Shown here: in pieces, positions 33,439 to 41,296 of the stretch
Numbering within the stretch: position 1 is the first letter of the stretch
Layout: each line of letters begins with the position of its first letter
Assembly (NCBI RefSeq): GCF_032842345.1
Contig: NZ_WBKO01000003.1
Location: 124,001-188,000 of the forward strand
Origin: Methanoculleus caldifontis
GTDB lineage: Archaea; Halobacteriota; Methanomicrobia; Methanomicrobiales; Methanoculleaceae
DNA length: 64,000 nt
Direction: 5' to 3'
Notes under the pieces: model-generated
The model's input: the letters and a program-made list of their open reading frames with translations, nothing else
Databases searched by the model: none
What the model was told of the DNA's origin: nothing
Program-made: the position numbers and the translations under genes

Positions 33439-33846
33439 TCAGGGCTTCAGTTCGGCGACCGCGTCGGACGCGTTCTTCAGCATCAGTTCGGCAAGGAGCG
33501 GGTCGCTGCCGATCGGGTTCGCGTAGACGAGCGGCACGGTCTTCCCGTTCAGCCGGAACTCGCCCTTCCGGGCGCCGGCAGGGAGGCCGATGATCTCGGG
33601 AATGTCCTGTTCGATGTGGACGCCGCGTGCGAGGAAGAGCGGGACGACGACGAGCATATCGATATCCTCGCCTCTGAACGCCTCGAGCTGCTCCTCCACC
33701 GTCGGGGTGTTGAGGCTCATGAATCCGGGCCGGACGATGTATTCGCCGGACTTCCTGGCGATGAGATCGGCGGTGGTCTCGATCAGTTCCTTGTTGTAGG
33801 GGAGTTTGCTTCCGTGGCCAACCAGTAACATTCCTTTTTTGCTCAT
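33439..33846 (-). CDS. cfbA: Sirohydrochlorin nickelochelatase
   Basis: A 135-residue small CbiX-type chelatase that inserts Ni2+ into sirohydrochlorin to start F430 synthesis. As in other small archaeal CbiX proteins it is half the length of bacterial forms and works as a homodimer. The metal-site histidines are His11 in LVGHGSKLPYN and His77 in LFLARGVHIEQD. It is the first gene of the operon, with a TATA candidate about 30 bases upstream and hardly any leader. Confidence 0.93.
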   Translation of the reverse strand: MSKKGMLLVGHGSKLPYNKELIETTADLIARKSGEYIVRPGFMSLNTPTVEEQLEAFRGEDIDMLVVVPLFLARGVHIEQDIPEIIGLPAGARKGEFRLNGKTVPLVYANPIGSDPLLAELMLKNASDAVAELKP

Positions 33847-33872
33847 ACGTTACAAGGTACTACGAGATCACC

Positions 33873-33900
33873 TTAAAATAATTACCGATTGTTTTTATGG
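33873..33900. promoter_or_regulatory. Divergent promoter between the cfb operon and the marker-9 operon
   Basis: Leftward, TTATTTTAAG (33873-33884 on the complementary strand) lies about 30 bases from the cfbA start. Rightward, TTTTTATGG (33892-33900) lies about 27 bases from the ATG at 33924. Both predict very short or absent leaders. Confidence 0.5.
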
Positions 33901-33923
33901 GCCCGACCCCCAACCTCTATTGA

Positions 33924-34421
33924 ATGGCAAATTTCGAACGGGATATCACCTACTGCCTCAACCGGTTCTTTTCGCACCGACAGGTCCACGGGTTTGCCTA
34001 CCGGCTCAAGCAGAGCATGTTCAATACCCAGTACGTCGATGTCCTGGTCGATTCCCTCGACCCCCGCTACTACCTGGCCATCGAGTGCAAATCGATCTCC
34101 GGTAAAAAGATCTACTTCTCCCAGCACTTCCACTCCGATAAGAACAACGTCCACCAGATCGACTCGATCACCGACTTCATCAGGAAGACCGGCCGGCGGG
34201 GCTTCCTCGCCGTCGAGTTCCGGTTCGGTGCGGGGAGGGCGAAGGAGGCCTACCTGATGCCCTGGGAGAAGGTGCTCGAGTACTACGGAAACGTCCCCGG
34301 TATCCCGCTTGACGATTTCCGGCTCTGCTGCACGCTCGACCGTGCCGGGGAGGAGTACGACCTGCCGGGGCTCGACACAAATCAATATCCTCTCGCACCG
34401 CCAACAGATGGAGAATCATGA
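33924..34421 (+). CDS. Archaeal PD-(D/E)xK nuclease-like protein
   Basis: A 165-residue protein. YVDVLVDSLDPRYYLAIECK (about residues 37-56) fits the D-(x)n-E-x-K core of the restriction-nuclease/Hjc superfamily, with a basic helix-rich N terminus. KNNVHQIDSITDFIRKTGRR may contact DNA. It is an archaeal family of unknown cleavage specificity. Its stop overlaps the marker-9 start, so it heads a four-gene operon. Catalysis is inferred from motif only. Confidence 0.6.
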   Translation: MANFERDITYCLNRFFSHRQVHGFAYRLKQSMFNTQYVDVLVDSLDPRYYLAIECKSISGKKIYFSQHFHSDKNNVHQIDSITDFIRKTGRRGFLAVEFRFGAGRAKEAYLMPWEKVLEYYGNVPGIPLDDFRLCCTLDRAGEEYDLPGLDTNQYPLAPPTDGES

Positions 34422-35557
34422 TGGAAGCATATGATCGTTTTGAGCTCCTCATAAACGATCGGGTCGTAAAAACACCGGTGGCAATCGCGTCCATGGCCGG
34501 GATCGTGGACGCGGCCTACGTTCTTGAACGGGCGGCCCACATAGGCGCCGCCTTCATCGGCGGCTACTCCATCGACGCTCCCACCCTTGACGCGAGCCGG
34601 CGGATGGCGGCGGAGGGCCGAAAAGAGTTCGTATATGATGATCCCATCGAGGCGCTCGCACAGGAGATCGACGCCCTGAAACAGAGCGACGTCGTTACGG
34701 GTATCAACCTCCGCGGGAGCACGCCCGCCGCCTACGCAGAGATCGCCCGTGCGTTCGAAGATGCTGTGGTCTACGAGATCGACGCTCACTGCCGTCAGCC
34801 CGCGATGGTCGAGGCCGGGTGCGGCGAGCACCTCCTCCACCACCCGGCAAAACTCGTCGAGACCGTCCGTGCCCTGAAAGCCGAGGGCGTGACCGTTTCG
34901 GTCAAGATGCGTGCCGGCGTCGCCGCGAACGACGGCGATCTCGCCCGCGCCGTCTGGAAGGCGGGGGCGGACATCCTCCACGTCGACCTGATGGACTTCG
35001 GGCACGCGAGGCTCCGCCAGATCCGCAACGCCTCGCCCCTGATGCTCATCGCAAATAACTCCATCACCTCCTTTGACAAGGCGATGGACGCCTTCTCGCA
35101 CGGGGCCGACCTCGTCTCGCTCGCCCGGCAGTCCGACCCCTGGACGCTCGCTGGCCTCGATGCCGCCATCACGCGGTTCGCCGAGGAGGGCGGCTGGTAC
35201 AACGCCCCGAAACAGCTCTGCCGCGGCGGGGATATCCGGGCGCTTACCTTCTGCTGCATGCCGGTGAAGGCCTGCCCGCTCATCCCGACCCTCGATAAGA
35301 TCGGTCTCTCCCGGAACGAGTACTTAAAGATCAAGCAGGACGCGGTGAAGGGGACGGAACTCGACGACGGGAAGAGCACCTGTTTCGGGAGTCTCGCCTG
35401 GTGCTGCAAGAGCAGTACGCCCTGCATGTTCCGGAACATGACGCTCGAGAAGAAAGGCCTCTCGCCGCGGGAGTACATGCGCTGCAAGCACCGCCTGGCA
35501 GACAAGATCGTGCACAGGATCTTCGATGAGAGCAAGACCGCCGATGAGTCGGGCTGA
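34418..35557 (+). CDS. Methanogenesis marker protein 9
   Basis: A 379-residue protein. Residues 1-250 are a TIM barrel like dihydrouridine synthase or dihydroorotate dehydrogenase (ASMAGIVDAAYV, VTVSVKMRAGV, ILHVDLMDFGH). The C-terminal region is the Cys-rich marker-9 domain: LCRGGDIRALTFCCMPVKAC and SLAWCCKSSTPCMFRN, ending SPREYMRCKHRLADKI, which probably binds an iron-sulfur cluster. The family is nearly restricted to methanogens; the reaction is unknown. GGAGAATC precedes two adjacent ATGs, of which either may be used. It overlaps both neighbours. Confidence 0.85.
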   Translation: MMEAYDRFELLINDRVVKTPVAIASMAGIVDAAYVLERAAHIGAAFIGGYSIDAPTLDASRRMAAEGRKEFVYDDPIEALAQEIDALKQSDVVTGINLRGSTPAAYAEIARAFEDAVVYEIDAHCRQPAMVEAGCGEHLLHHPAKLVETVRALKAEGVTVSVKMRAGVAANDGDLARAVWKAGADILHVDLMDFGHARLRQIRNASPLMLIANNSITSFDKAMDAFSHGADLVSLARQSDPWTLAGLDAAITRFAEEGGWYNAPKQLCRGGDIRALTFCCMPVKACPLIPTLDKIGLSRNEYLKIKQDAVKGTELDDGKSTCFGSLAWCCKSSTPCMFRNMTLEKKGLSPREYMRCKHRLADKIVHRIFDESKTADESG

Positions 35558-36350
35558 GAAGGCGCAGCTTGCGATGATGCTCGAGGTCTGCGCATACCCG
35601 AAACCGGGGAACGTGGACCGGTGCCACGACTATAGCGATACCCGCCTCGAGCACTTCCTCGCCTCGACGATCCTCTCCCGGCCCGCCTTCGATGCGGCCG
35701 AGAAGGCCGGCGGCCGGGTCGGGAGCCTGATCCGGGAGGCGGTTCTCGCGACGAACACCCATTCGGGGGGCAACACCCACTTCGGGGCGTTCATCCTTCT
35801 TTTCCCGCTCGTCATCGGGGGGGATATCGAGGGTGCCCGGCGGGTCGTCGCCGGGACCGATGTTACGGACGCAATCGAGTTCTACGCGGCGTTCGGCCTC
35901 ACGCAGGTCCGGATGGGGAAGAGCGACGACCTCGACGTGAACGACCCGGCCTCGGTCGCCGCGATCCGGGAGCGGGGGATGACCCTCGCCGACATCATGG
36001 CCTACTCGGCGCCGCGGGATATGGTTGCGCGGGAGTGGACGAACGGGTTTGCCCTGACCCGCCGGTGCGCGGACCTCCTCCATGCGCACGGGTGCGGCCG
36101 GCAGGCGATCGTCGCGGCGTTCCTCGACCTCCTCGCGACGGAGCCGGACACCTTCATCGCAAAGAAGCACGGGGCCGAGGTCGCTGAGCGGACGATGCGC
36201 TGCGCGGCTGAGGTGCGCGACGGCAAACAGGACCTTGCGGCATTCGACGCCGAGTGCGTCGCCGACGGCATCAACCCGGGCTCAATAGCCGATATCACCA
36301 TCGCGGGGATTTACGTGGCGCTCGGGGAGGGGTGGCAGTGGGACTGCTGA
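35544..36350 (+). CDS. Triphosphoribosyl-dephospho-CoA synthase family (CitG-like) protein
   Basis: A 268-residue all-helical protein of the CitG/MdcB family, which in bacteria makes the 2'-(5''-triphosphoribosyl)-3'-dephospho-CoA prosthetic group precursor. CAYPKPGNVDRCHDYSDTR and NTHSGGNTHFGAFILLFPL match the active-site helices, and HGAEVAERTM and INPGSIADITIAGIYVAL the C-terminal ones. No citrate or malonate lyase is present, so a different substrate is likely. Related genes occur in the tetrahydromethanopterin-linked C1 clusters of methylotrophs. It starts within the end of the marker-9 gene and overlaps the DUF447 gene. Confidence 0.8.
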   Translation: MSRAEKAQLAMMLEVCAYPKPGNVDRCHDYSDTRLEHFLASTILSRPAFDAAEKAGGRVGSLIREAVLATNTHSGGNTHFGAFILLFPLVIGGDIEGARRVVAGTDVTDAIEFYAAFGLTQVRMGKSDDLDVNDPASVAAIRERGMTLADIMAYSAPRDMVAREWTNGFALTRRCADLLHAHGCGRQAIVAAFLDLLATEPDTFIAKKHGAEVAERTMRCAAEVRDGKQDLAAFDAECVADGINPGSIADITIAGIYVALGEGWQWDC

Positions 36351-36907
36351 CCGAGGGGATCAACGAGGTCATCGCGACCACCGATAACAACGCCGCCCCG
36401 ATGGGGATCATCAACCGCGGGGGCTCCCTGCACATGGTCCTCTTCCGGGGGAGCCACACGGCGAGGAACGTCGCCCGCGACCGCTGGGTGGTGGCGAACT
36501 TCGTCTTCGATCCGGTCCTCTACGTCAGGACGGCGTTTGAGGATCTGCCTGAGGATGCCTTCGTAGAGGAGGCGATCGACGGGATGGTCGTCTCCCGTCT
36601 CCGCGACGCGGAGGCCTGGGCTGCGTTCGCCGCGGACGTCGAGCGGTCGAGCGACGAGGCGATCACTGTCCGGCTCGTCCCCGTCCACGAGGAGGTGCTC
36701 GATCTGCGGCTGCACCCGGTGAACAGGGGGTTTGCGAGCATCGTCGACGCGACGGTCCACGCCACCCGCTATGTCCGGACCCGCGACCCCTGGCTCGGGC
36801 AACTGATCGAGCACCACGCCGGTCTCGCCCGGAAGTGCGGCGGTCCCCGGGAGTGGGAGGCGCTCGACCTCCTCCGGGGGTATATCGCAGGTCTTACCGG
36901 GGAGTGA
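36338..36907 (+). CDS. DUF447 family protein
   Basis: A 189-residue protein starting with GTG at 36338, preceded by GGGGAGGGG. VGLLTEGINEVIATTDNNAA and APMGIINRGGSLHMVLFRGS fit the FMN-binding split-barrel start of DUF447, and LDLRLHPVNRGFASIVDATV and TRYVRTRDPWLGQLIEHH its second half. It may bind a flavin. Together with the CitG-like gene it forms a pair that recurs in archaea and in methylotrophic bacteria with tetrahydromethanopterin. Its reaction is not known. It closes the operon. Confidence 0.75.
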   Translation: MGLLTEGINEVIATTDNNAAPMGIINRGGSLHMVLFRGSHTARNVARDRWVVANFVFDPVLYVRTAFEDLPEDAFVEEAIDGMVVSRLRDAEAWAAFAADVERSSDEAITVRLVPVHEEVLDLRLHPVNRGFASIVDATVHATRYVRTRDPWLGQLIEHHAGLARKCGGPREWEALDLLRGYIAGLTGE

Positions 36908-37039
36908 GAGGGCTGCTTTCGGGCAGGAGACTTCACGCTCCGGGATAGGCGTGTATCCATTTTCTCATATTTTCTGTAATATAATAATCAATATATACAA
37001 TAATGCCTCACGAGGGCCTCCTAAAGGGAGGTATCCGAT

Positions 37040-37480
37040 ATGGCGAAGATCTTTGATACATTGAAGAACGATGGAAGGTTCACGCGGCTCGCTGAGATCA
37101 TCCAGACCCTCGGCAAGGACGAGAGGTTCCAGGGCGACGGACCGATGACGTTCTTTGCCCCGGTCGACTCGGCCTGGGACGCGATCCCCGAACCGAACCG
37201 GGCGATGATCTTAAACGACAAACAGATGCTCTCGCATCTTATCGACTTCTTCACGATCAGCGGGCACAAATGCACGCTCGACGCGTTGCTCTCAAAGAAT
37301 GTTGTGAAGACTGTCGAAGGGAACCCCATCATGGTCCGGAAGACCGAGCGGGGGACCCAGGTGGACGAGGCCGTCGTCATCGAGGGGAACATGGAGACGG
37401 AGAACGGCATCGTCCACGCCCTCGACGGGATCCCGTTCGTGACGCTCTCGCAGGCCTTCGAGGCCTACGCAGCAAAGTAG
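37040..37480 (+). CDS. Single-domain fasciclin protein, array member 1
   Basis: A 146-residue FAS1 (BIgH3) domain with no signal peptide. It starts MAKIFDTLKNDGRFTRLAEI, has DGPMTFFAPVDSAWDAI (the conserved box 1), LSHLIDFFTISG in place of the usual YH box, and NGIVHALDGI near the end. It is more diverged than members 2 to 4 and lacks their CTNGI Cys. An AT-rich promoter (TGTAATATAATAATC and ATATATAC) lies 40-70 bases upstream, with GGGAGGT before the ATG. FAS1 domains mediate adhesion when exported; here the protein appears cytoplasmic. Confidence 0.85.
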   Translation: MAKIFDTLKNDGRFTRLAEIIQTLGKDERFQGDGPMTFFAPVDSAWDAIPEPNRAMILNDKQMLSHLIDFFTISGHKCTLDALLSKNVVKTVEGNPIMVRKTERGTQVDEAVVIEGNMETENGIVHALDGIPFVTLSQAFEAYAAK

Positions 37481-37657
37481 AGCGGTGCAGCCGGCCGGGG
37501 CGCGGCGGGCGGCGGCACTCCCGCTCCGGCGGGAGCCTGCACGTTCCCGGAGCGCCCCGTCCTTCCGGAACACGACGTGCGCCTCGAAATCCTCGATAAA
37601 CGTAATTTTATATACCATATGAGGTGATCTGGGCGGCATCTGTCAGGAGGTTCATGC

Positions 37658-38089
37658 ATGAAGGATATCGTTGAGACTGCCCGGGAGGACGGCCGGTTGA
37701 GCATCTCTGTTCGGATGCTGGAGGCCGGGGGTCTGACGGAGACCCTTCGGGGAGGCGGACCGTATACGGCATTTTTCCCGACGGACGAGGCGTTCTCCAG
37801 GTTTCCGGACGAGGCACTGGATGCCATCGCAAACGACCGGGGGAGGCTTAATGGCATGATCCTGTATCACGTGGTCAGGGGCAAGCTCACCATACGGGAT
37901 CTCTCAGGGATGGAGGCCATCACGACCCTGCAGGGTGATTACCTTGAGATCGAGGCCGGGGAAGGGATGCGGGTGAACAACGCTGCCGTCGTCCAGCCCG
38001 ACGTCGAGTGTACGAACGGCATATACCACGTCATCGACAGGGTGCTCCTGCCGCGGGCGGTCGAGGCACGGATGCAGAAGGCGCCCTGA
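37658..38089 (+). CDS. Single-domain fasciclin protein, array member 2
   Basis: A 143-residue FAS1 domain. GGPYTAFFPTDEAFSRFPDE is box 1, MILYHVVRGKLTIRDL the YH box, and VVQPDVECTNGIYHVIDRVL box 2. No signal peptide or anchor is present. TTTTATATACC lies about 50 bases before the start and CAGGAGG directly upstream, so this gene has its own promoter. It is closest to members 3 and 4, showing local duplication. Confidence 0.88.
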   Translation: MKDIVETAREDGRLSISVRMLEAGGLTETLRGGGPYTAFFPTDEAFSRFPDEALDAIANDRGRLNGMILYHVVRGKLTIRDLSGMEAITTLQGDYLEIEAGEGMRVNNAAVVQPDVECTNGIYHVIDRVLLPRAVEARMQKAP

Positions 38090-38153
38090 GGGCGGTCTTA
38101 CCCCAACCATTATATATCCCCGCCCCTCCATCTCCCCGGCGGAGCAGGTTCAC

Positions 38154-38609
38154 ATGAAGAGTATCCTCGTGACGTTGCGGGATTCGGGGTCGTTTGGGAC
38201 GTTTCTCGATCTCGTGCGGGAGGCCGGCATGGAAGAGATGCTCGGCAGGGAAGGCCCTTACACGCTCTTTGTCCCGGACGACGACGCTTTCCGCGCGGCC
38301 TCCGGTGAGAGGCTCGCCGCCGTCCGCAAGGACCCCGGCCGGCTCGCCGATATTCTGAGGTACCATATGGTTGCCGGAGTCCATTCTACGGTCGATCTCA
38401 TCGGTATCCGGACCCTGCGATCGCTTCAGGGCGAGGACCTGGCCGTGGAGGTCGCGCCGGAGGGGGTGCTGGTCAACAACGTGCCGGTCATGGAGTCGGA
38501 CGCGTGGTGCACCAACGGGATCTGCCACGCGATCTCCGCGCTGCTCCTGCCCCGCGGTGCCGGGGTGGTTGCCGTGCCGGCCGGGACGGGTGCCCGTGAG
38601 AACGTATAA
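38154..38609 (+). CDS. Single-domain fasciclin protein, array member 3
   Basis: A 151-residue FAS1 domain beginning MKSILVTLRDSGSFGTFLDL, with GPYTLFVPDDDAFRAASGER, ILRYHMVAGVHSTVDLIG and DAWCTNGICHAISALLLP. It lacks a signal peptide. TTATATATCC at about 38110 and CGGAGCAGG before the ATG give it an independent promoter and ribosome site. The spacing of two Cys in CTNGIC is shared with member 4 only. Confidence 0.88.
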   Translation: MKSILVTLRDSGSFGTFLDLVREAGMEEMLGREGPYTLFVPDDDAFRAASGERLAAVRKDPGRLADILRYHMVAGVHSTVDLIGIRTLRSLQGEDLAVEVAPEGVLVNNVPVMESDAWCTNGICHAISALLLPRGAGVVAVPAGTGARENV

Positions 38610-38648
38610 ATAATCCGGCGCCTGACTGGGGCGGTTGGAGAGAGCAGT

Positions 38649-39074
38649 ATGAAGAACATCATCGAAACCCTGGAGGACTCCGAGGGCCTCAGCGTCTTCC
38701 TCGACCTGATCCGGATAGCGGGCATGGAGCAGGCTCTCCGTGAGCAGGGACCGTTCACGGTCTTTGTCCCGACGAACGAGGCATTCTCGCGGGTCCCCGA
38801 AGAGCGGATGAACGAACTCCGGCAGGACCCGGACAAACTTCTCCTGATCCTGAGTTACCATGTCGTGCCGGGGCAGCTCACCTCAGAAGACCTCCGGAGC
38901 ATCGCCGCCGTCAGGTCGAGCCTCGGGACGGACCTCATCCTCCGGTCGTCGGATCGGGGCATCACCGTCAACAGCGTCCCGCTCGTCGAGACCGACGCGT
39001 TCTGCACGAACGGCATCTGCCACGCGATAGCGTCGGCGCTCGTCCCGCCGACGATCGAGATCGTCGCGCCCTGA
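38649..39074 (+). CDS. Single-domain fasciclin protein, array member 4
   Basis: A 141-residue FAS1 domain with MKNIIETLEDSEGLSVFLDL, GPFTVFVPTNEAFSRVPEER, ILSYHVVPGQLTSEDLRS and DAFCTNGICHAIASALVP. It has no export signal. GTATAAATAATCC spans the end of member 3, and GGAGAGAGC precedes the ATG. It is followed by a T-rich stretch and then by the CGCGAAG repeat region. Confidence 0.88.
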   Translation: MKNIIETLEDSEGLSVFLDLIRIAGMEQALREQGPFTVFVPTNEAFSRVPEERMNELRQDPDKLLLILSYHVVPGQLTSEDLRSIAAVRSSLGTDLILRSSDRGITVNSVPLVETDAFCTNGICHAIASALVPPTIEIVAP

Positions 39075-39138
39075 GCTGACCCGTTGGACAATTTCACCTT
39101 CTTTTGTTGGTCCTGATACGTGATGGTTTGGCGTCTCA

Positions 39139-39299
39139 CGCGGAGTGCGAGCGAAGTGAGTTCGAGCACCGCAGGTGCGAGCCGCAAAGAGGATTAAAAC
39201 ACCCACCTACCCTCCTTCGCGTCCTTCGCTGCTTCGCGTGAGATGACGATTTATGAGCGATGATACAGCCTCACGCGAAGCTGCGAAGGACGCGAAAGG
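39139..39299. repeat. GGTGCTC module and CGCGAAG inverted repeat, copy 2
   Basis: At 39139-39180 the module reads, on the complementary strand, GCGGTGCTCGAACTCACTTC and GCTCGC. At 39214-39242 and 39270-39299 two arms of about 29 bases (left CCTTCGCGTCCTTCGCTGCT..., right complementary) form a nearly perfect hairpin with a 27-base loop. A further CTTCGCG-rich half element follows to 39355. The gap 39075-39371 holds no gene. Confidence 0.75.
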
Positions 39300-39371
39300 A
39301 AGATTGGGGTAGCACCCAATACTCTTCGCGGCTTCGCGATCTTCGCGTGAGGTTTCGGATGCAGGTGTCAA

Positions 39372-40277
39372 CTAATGCTCCTGCTGCAGACGGAACCGCC
39401 CGTCACGGCGGGCGATCCCGACGGCCAACAGGGCGCTCTTCTCTTTATCCTTGATCTCGAGCATGATGTCCATATCCGTCGGTGCGGTCAGGTTGAGGAA
39501 CTCCGCAAAATCGGCGGGATCAAGGCTCTCCGCGTGCCGCCCCCGCCGCCCGCCGGGCATCGCGGTGCTGTAGTCGGTCATCAGGATGCCGTCGTGCGGC
39601 TCCCAGGTCGTGGCGGCCTCTCTCACCGCTTCGGCCACCCCCTCGCCTGAGGAGTTGAGGTGGTGGTGGAAGGCGTCGAAGAGGACGGGAATACCGGTCT
39701 CCTCATGGATGCGGAGGCAGTCGGCAAGGGTGTAGCGCGAGTCGTCGTTCTCGACGACCAGCCGGCGGAGGATGCTCTCGTCGAGGTGGGAGTACTCGCG
39801 GCAGAACCGCTCCATCGCGGCCTCTTTATCGCCGTAGACGCCGCCGACGTGGATCTGGATCTTTGCCGTCCGATCGAGGTGGAGGGCGTCGAGAACTCTG
39901 GCGTGGTAGCGGAGCTCCGCGACGCTCCGGCCGATGATGTCGGGGTCTTTTGCGTTGATGACGACGAACTGGTCGGGGTGCATCGAGATCCGCATCCCGT
40001 GGTCGTCGATGAACCGGCCGAGCGCCGCAAACTCCTCGGCGAAGGTCTCCTCCCAGGGTGCGGCAGCGATCGGGTGCGACCCGAACGGGACGAGGTCGGA
40101 GGTGATCCGGAAGAAGAGGAGGTCCGATGCGAGGTTGAAGCGGAGGATCGTATCGAGGCAGCGGAGGTTCTCGCGGACGGTCGCTATCAGCCGCTCATCG
40201 GAGTAGGAGGCGAGCCGGAACGTGCGGCCGCTTGAGCAGCCGACGCTCCGGTTGATGCACGGGTAGCCGATCTTCAT
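39372..40277 (-). CDS. uvsE: UV DNA damage endonuclease (UvsE/UVDE)
   Basis: A 301-residue TIM-barrel endonuclease that nicks DNA 5' of UV photoproducts and some abasic sites. MKIGYPCINRSVGC begins the family signature; metal-site residues are visible in FRITSDLVPFGSHP, SMHPDQFVVINA, IQIHVGGVYGDKE, LVVENDDSRYTLADC, LFDAFHHHLN and DIMLEIKDKE. Length agrees with bacterial UvsE. It converges towards the repeat region and is followed upstream by the MutY-like gene, making a small repair cluster. The start lies beyond GGGATG. Confidence 0.93.
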   Translation of the reverse strand: MKIGYPCINRSVGCSSGRTFRLASYSDERLIATVRENLRCLDTILRFNLASDLLFFRITSDLVPFGSHPIAAAPWEETFAEEFAALGRFIDDHGMRISMHPDQFVVINAKDPDIIGRSVAELRYHARVLDALHLDRTAKIQIHVGGVYGDKEAAMERFCREYSHLDESILRRLVVENDDSRYTLADCLRIHEETGIPVLFDAFHHHLNSSGEGVAEAVREAATTWEPHDGILMTDYSTAMPGGRRGRHAESLDPADFAEFLNLTAPTDMDIMLEIKDKEKSALLAVGIARRDGRFRLQQEH

Positions 40278-40310
40278 CCCATCAGGGGTGGCGCCCGCCC
40301 GGCATCAACC

Positions 40311-41201
40311 TTACCGGCAGGTGTAGGTGCCCTCGCTCTCGGCGACGAACCCCTCACGGGCGAGGTCGGCGAGGATCCGCCGCACACGGCCGGGCTCTTC
40401 CCCGGTCCGGGCGGCCGCCTCCGCCTCCGTGACCGACCCCTCCTCGAGGACGAGGGCGAGCAGCCTTCCCCTCACCTGCCGGTCGGAGCCCTCGAACCTG
40501 CTCTGCCGGGAGTACGACGCGCTCCGCCGGTTGGGGTTCGCCGTCCGCTTCTTCAGGATCGTGCCGTAGTCCATCAGGGCGCTATACCACTCCCGCGGGT
40601 TCTCGCGGTGAAGGGCCCGCTCGACGAGCGGGAGGATCTCGTCGTCCCTGACCCCCTCGCGGTCCTGGAAGAAGAAGTGGATGAAGACCCGGCGGATGTT
40701 CGTCTCGATGTAGACAACCGGCGTGTTGAAGGCATACGCGGCAATGGCCGCCGCGGTCGCCTTCCCGATGCCGGGGAAGGTCGCGAGTGTCTCGACGTCG
40801 GCGGGGAGCCGGCCGCCGTACTCCTCGACGACCCGCTGCGCGGTCCTCTGGAGCGCGAGCGCCCGGCGGTTGTAGCCCATGCCCTGCCAGGCGAGGAGGA
40901 CCTCGCTCTGCGGGGCGGCGGCGAGGCTCGCGAAGTCCGGAAACCTCTCGAGAAACTCACGATACCTTACGGCGACCCGCTCGACCTGCGTCTGCTGGAG
41001 CATGATCTCGGAGACGAGGATCCGGTAGGGGTCGGCGGTCTGCCGCCAGGGGAGGTCGCGGCCGTGGGCGCGGAAGTGCGAGAGGATGAGGTCGGAAAAG
41101 AGGCCGACGGCCTCCGGGGTGGCCCCGTGCTCGCGGGTCTCTTCGAGGATCCGCCGTTCGAGGTCGTTCTGGTCGGGGTCGAGGCTGCCGATCACACCCA
41201 T
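40311..41201 (-). CDS. mutY: MutY-like adenine DNA glycosylase lacking the iron-sulfur cluster
   Basis: A 296-residue HhH-GPD glycosylase. It has WRQTADPYRILVSEIMLQQT, the MutY start, with Glu before IMLQQTQV, the HhH FPGIGKATAAAIAAYAF, and IETNIRRVF in place of the usual DGNVxRV, where Glu stands at the catalytic Asp position. The four cluster cysteines that should follow are absent: the text is KRTANPNRRSASYSRQSRFE. The C-terminal 70 residues form a winged-helix-like module (EEGSVTEAEAAARTGEEPGR) rather than a MutT-like domain. It likely removes A from A:8-oxoG or a related mismatch. Confidence 0.82.
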   Translation of the reverse strand: MGVIGSLDPDQNDLERRILEETREHGATPEAVGLFSDLILSHFRAHGRDLPWRQTADPYRILVSEIMLQQTQVERVAVRYREFLERFPDFASLAAAPQSEVLLAWQGMGYNRRALALQRTAQRVVEEYGGRLPADVETLATFPGIGKATAAAIAAYAFNTPVVYIETNIRRVFIHFFFQDREGVRDDEILPLVERALHRENPREWYSALMDYGTILKKRTANPNRRSASYSRQSRFEGSDRQVRGRLLALVLEEGSVTEAEAAARTGEEPGRVRRILADLAREGFVAESEGTYTCR

Positions 41202-41296
41202 GATTCGGCCGGGCGGGGGATATAGGTTGGGAGCGGGGTTTCCTCACCCCTGATCTCACGCGATGGTGTGAGGTCATAGGCAGTGTCCAGGCCCTC

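Noticed and set aside
37040-39074. Four fasciclin genes as one broken long gene
   Set aside because: Each has its own promoter, ribosome site, start and stop, and each contains a whole domain.
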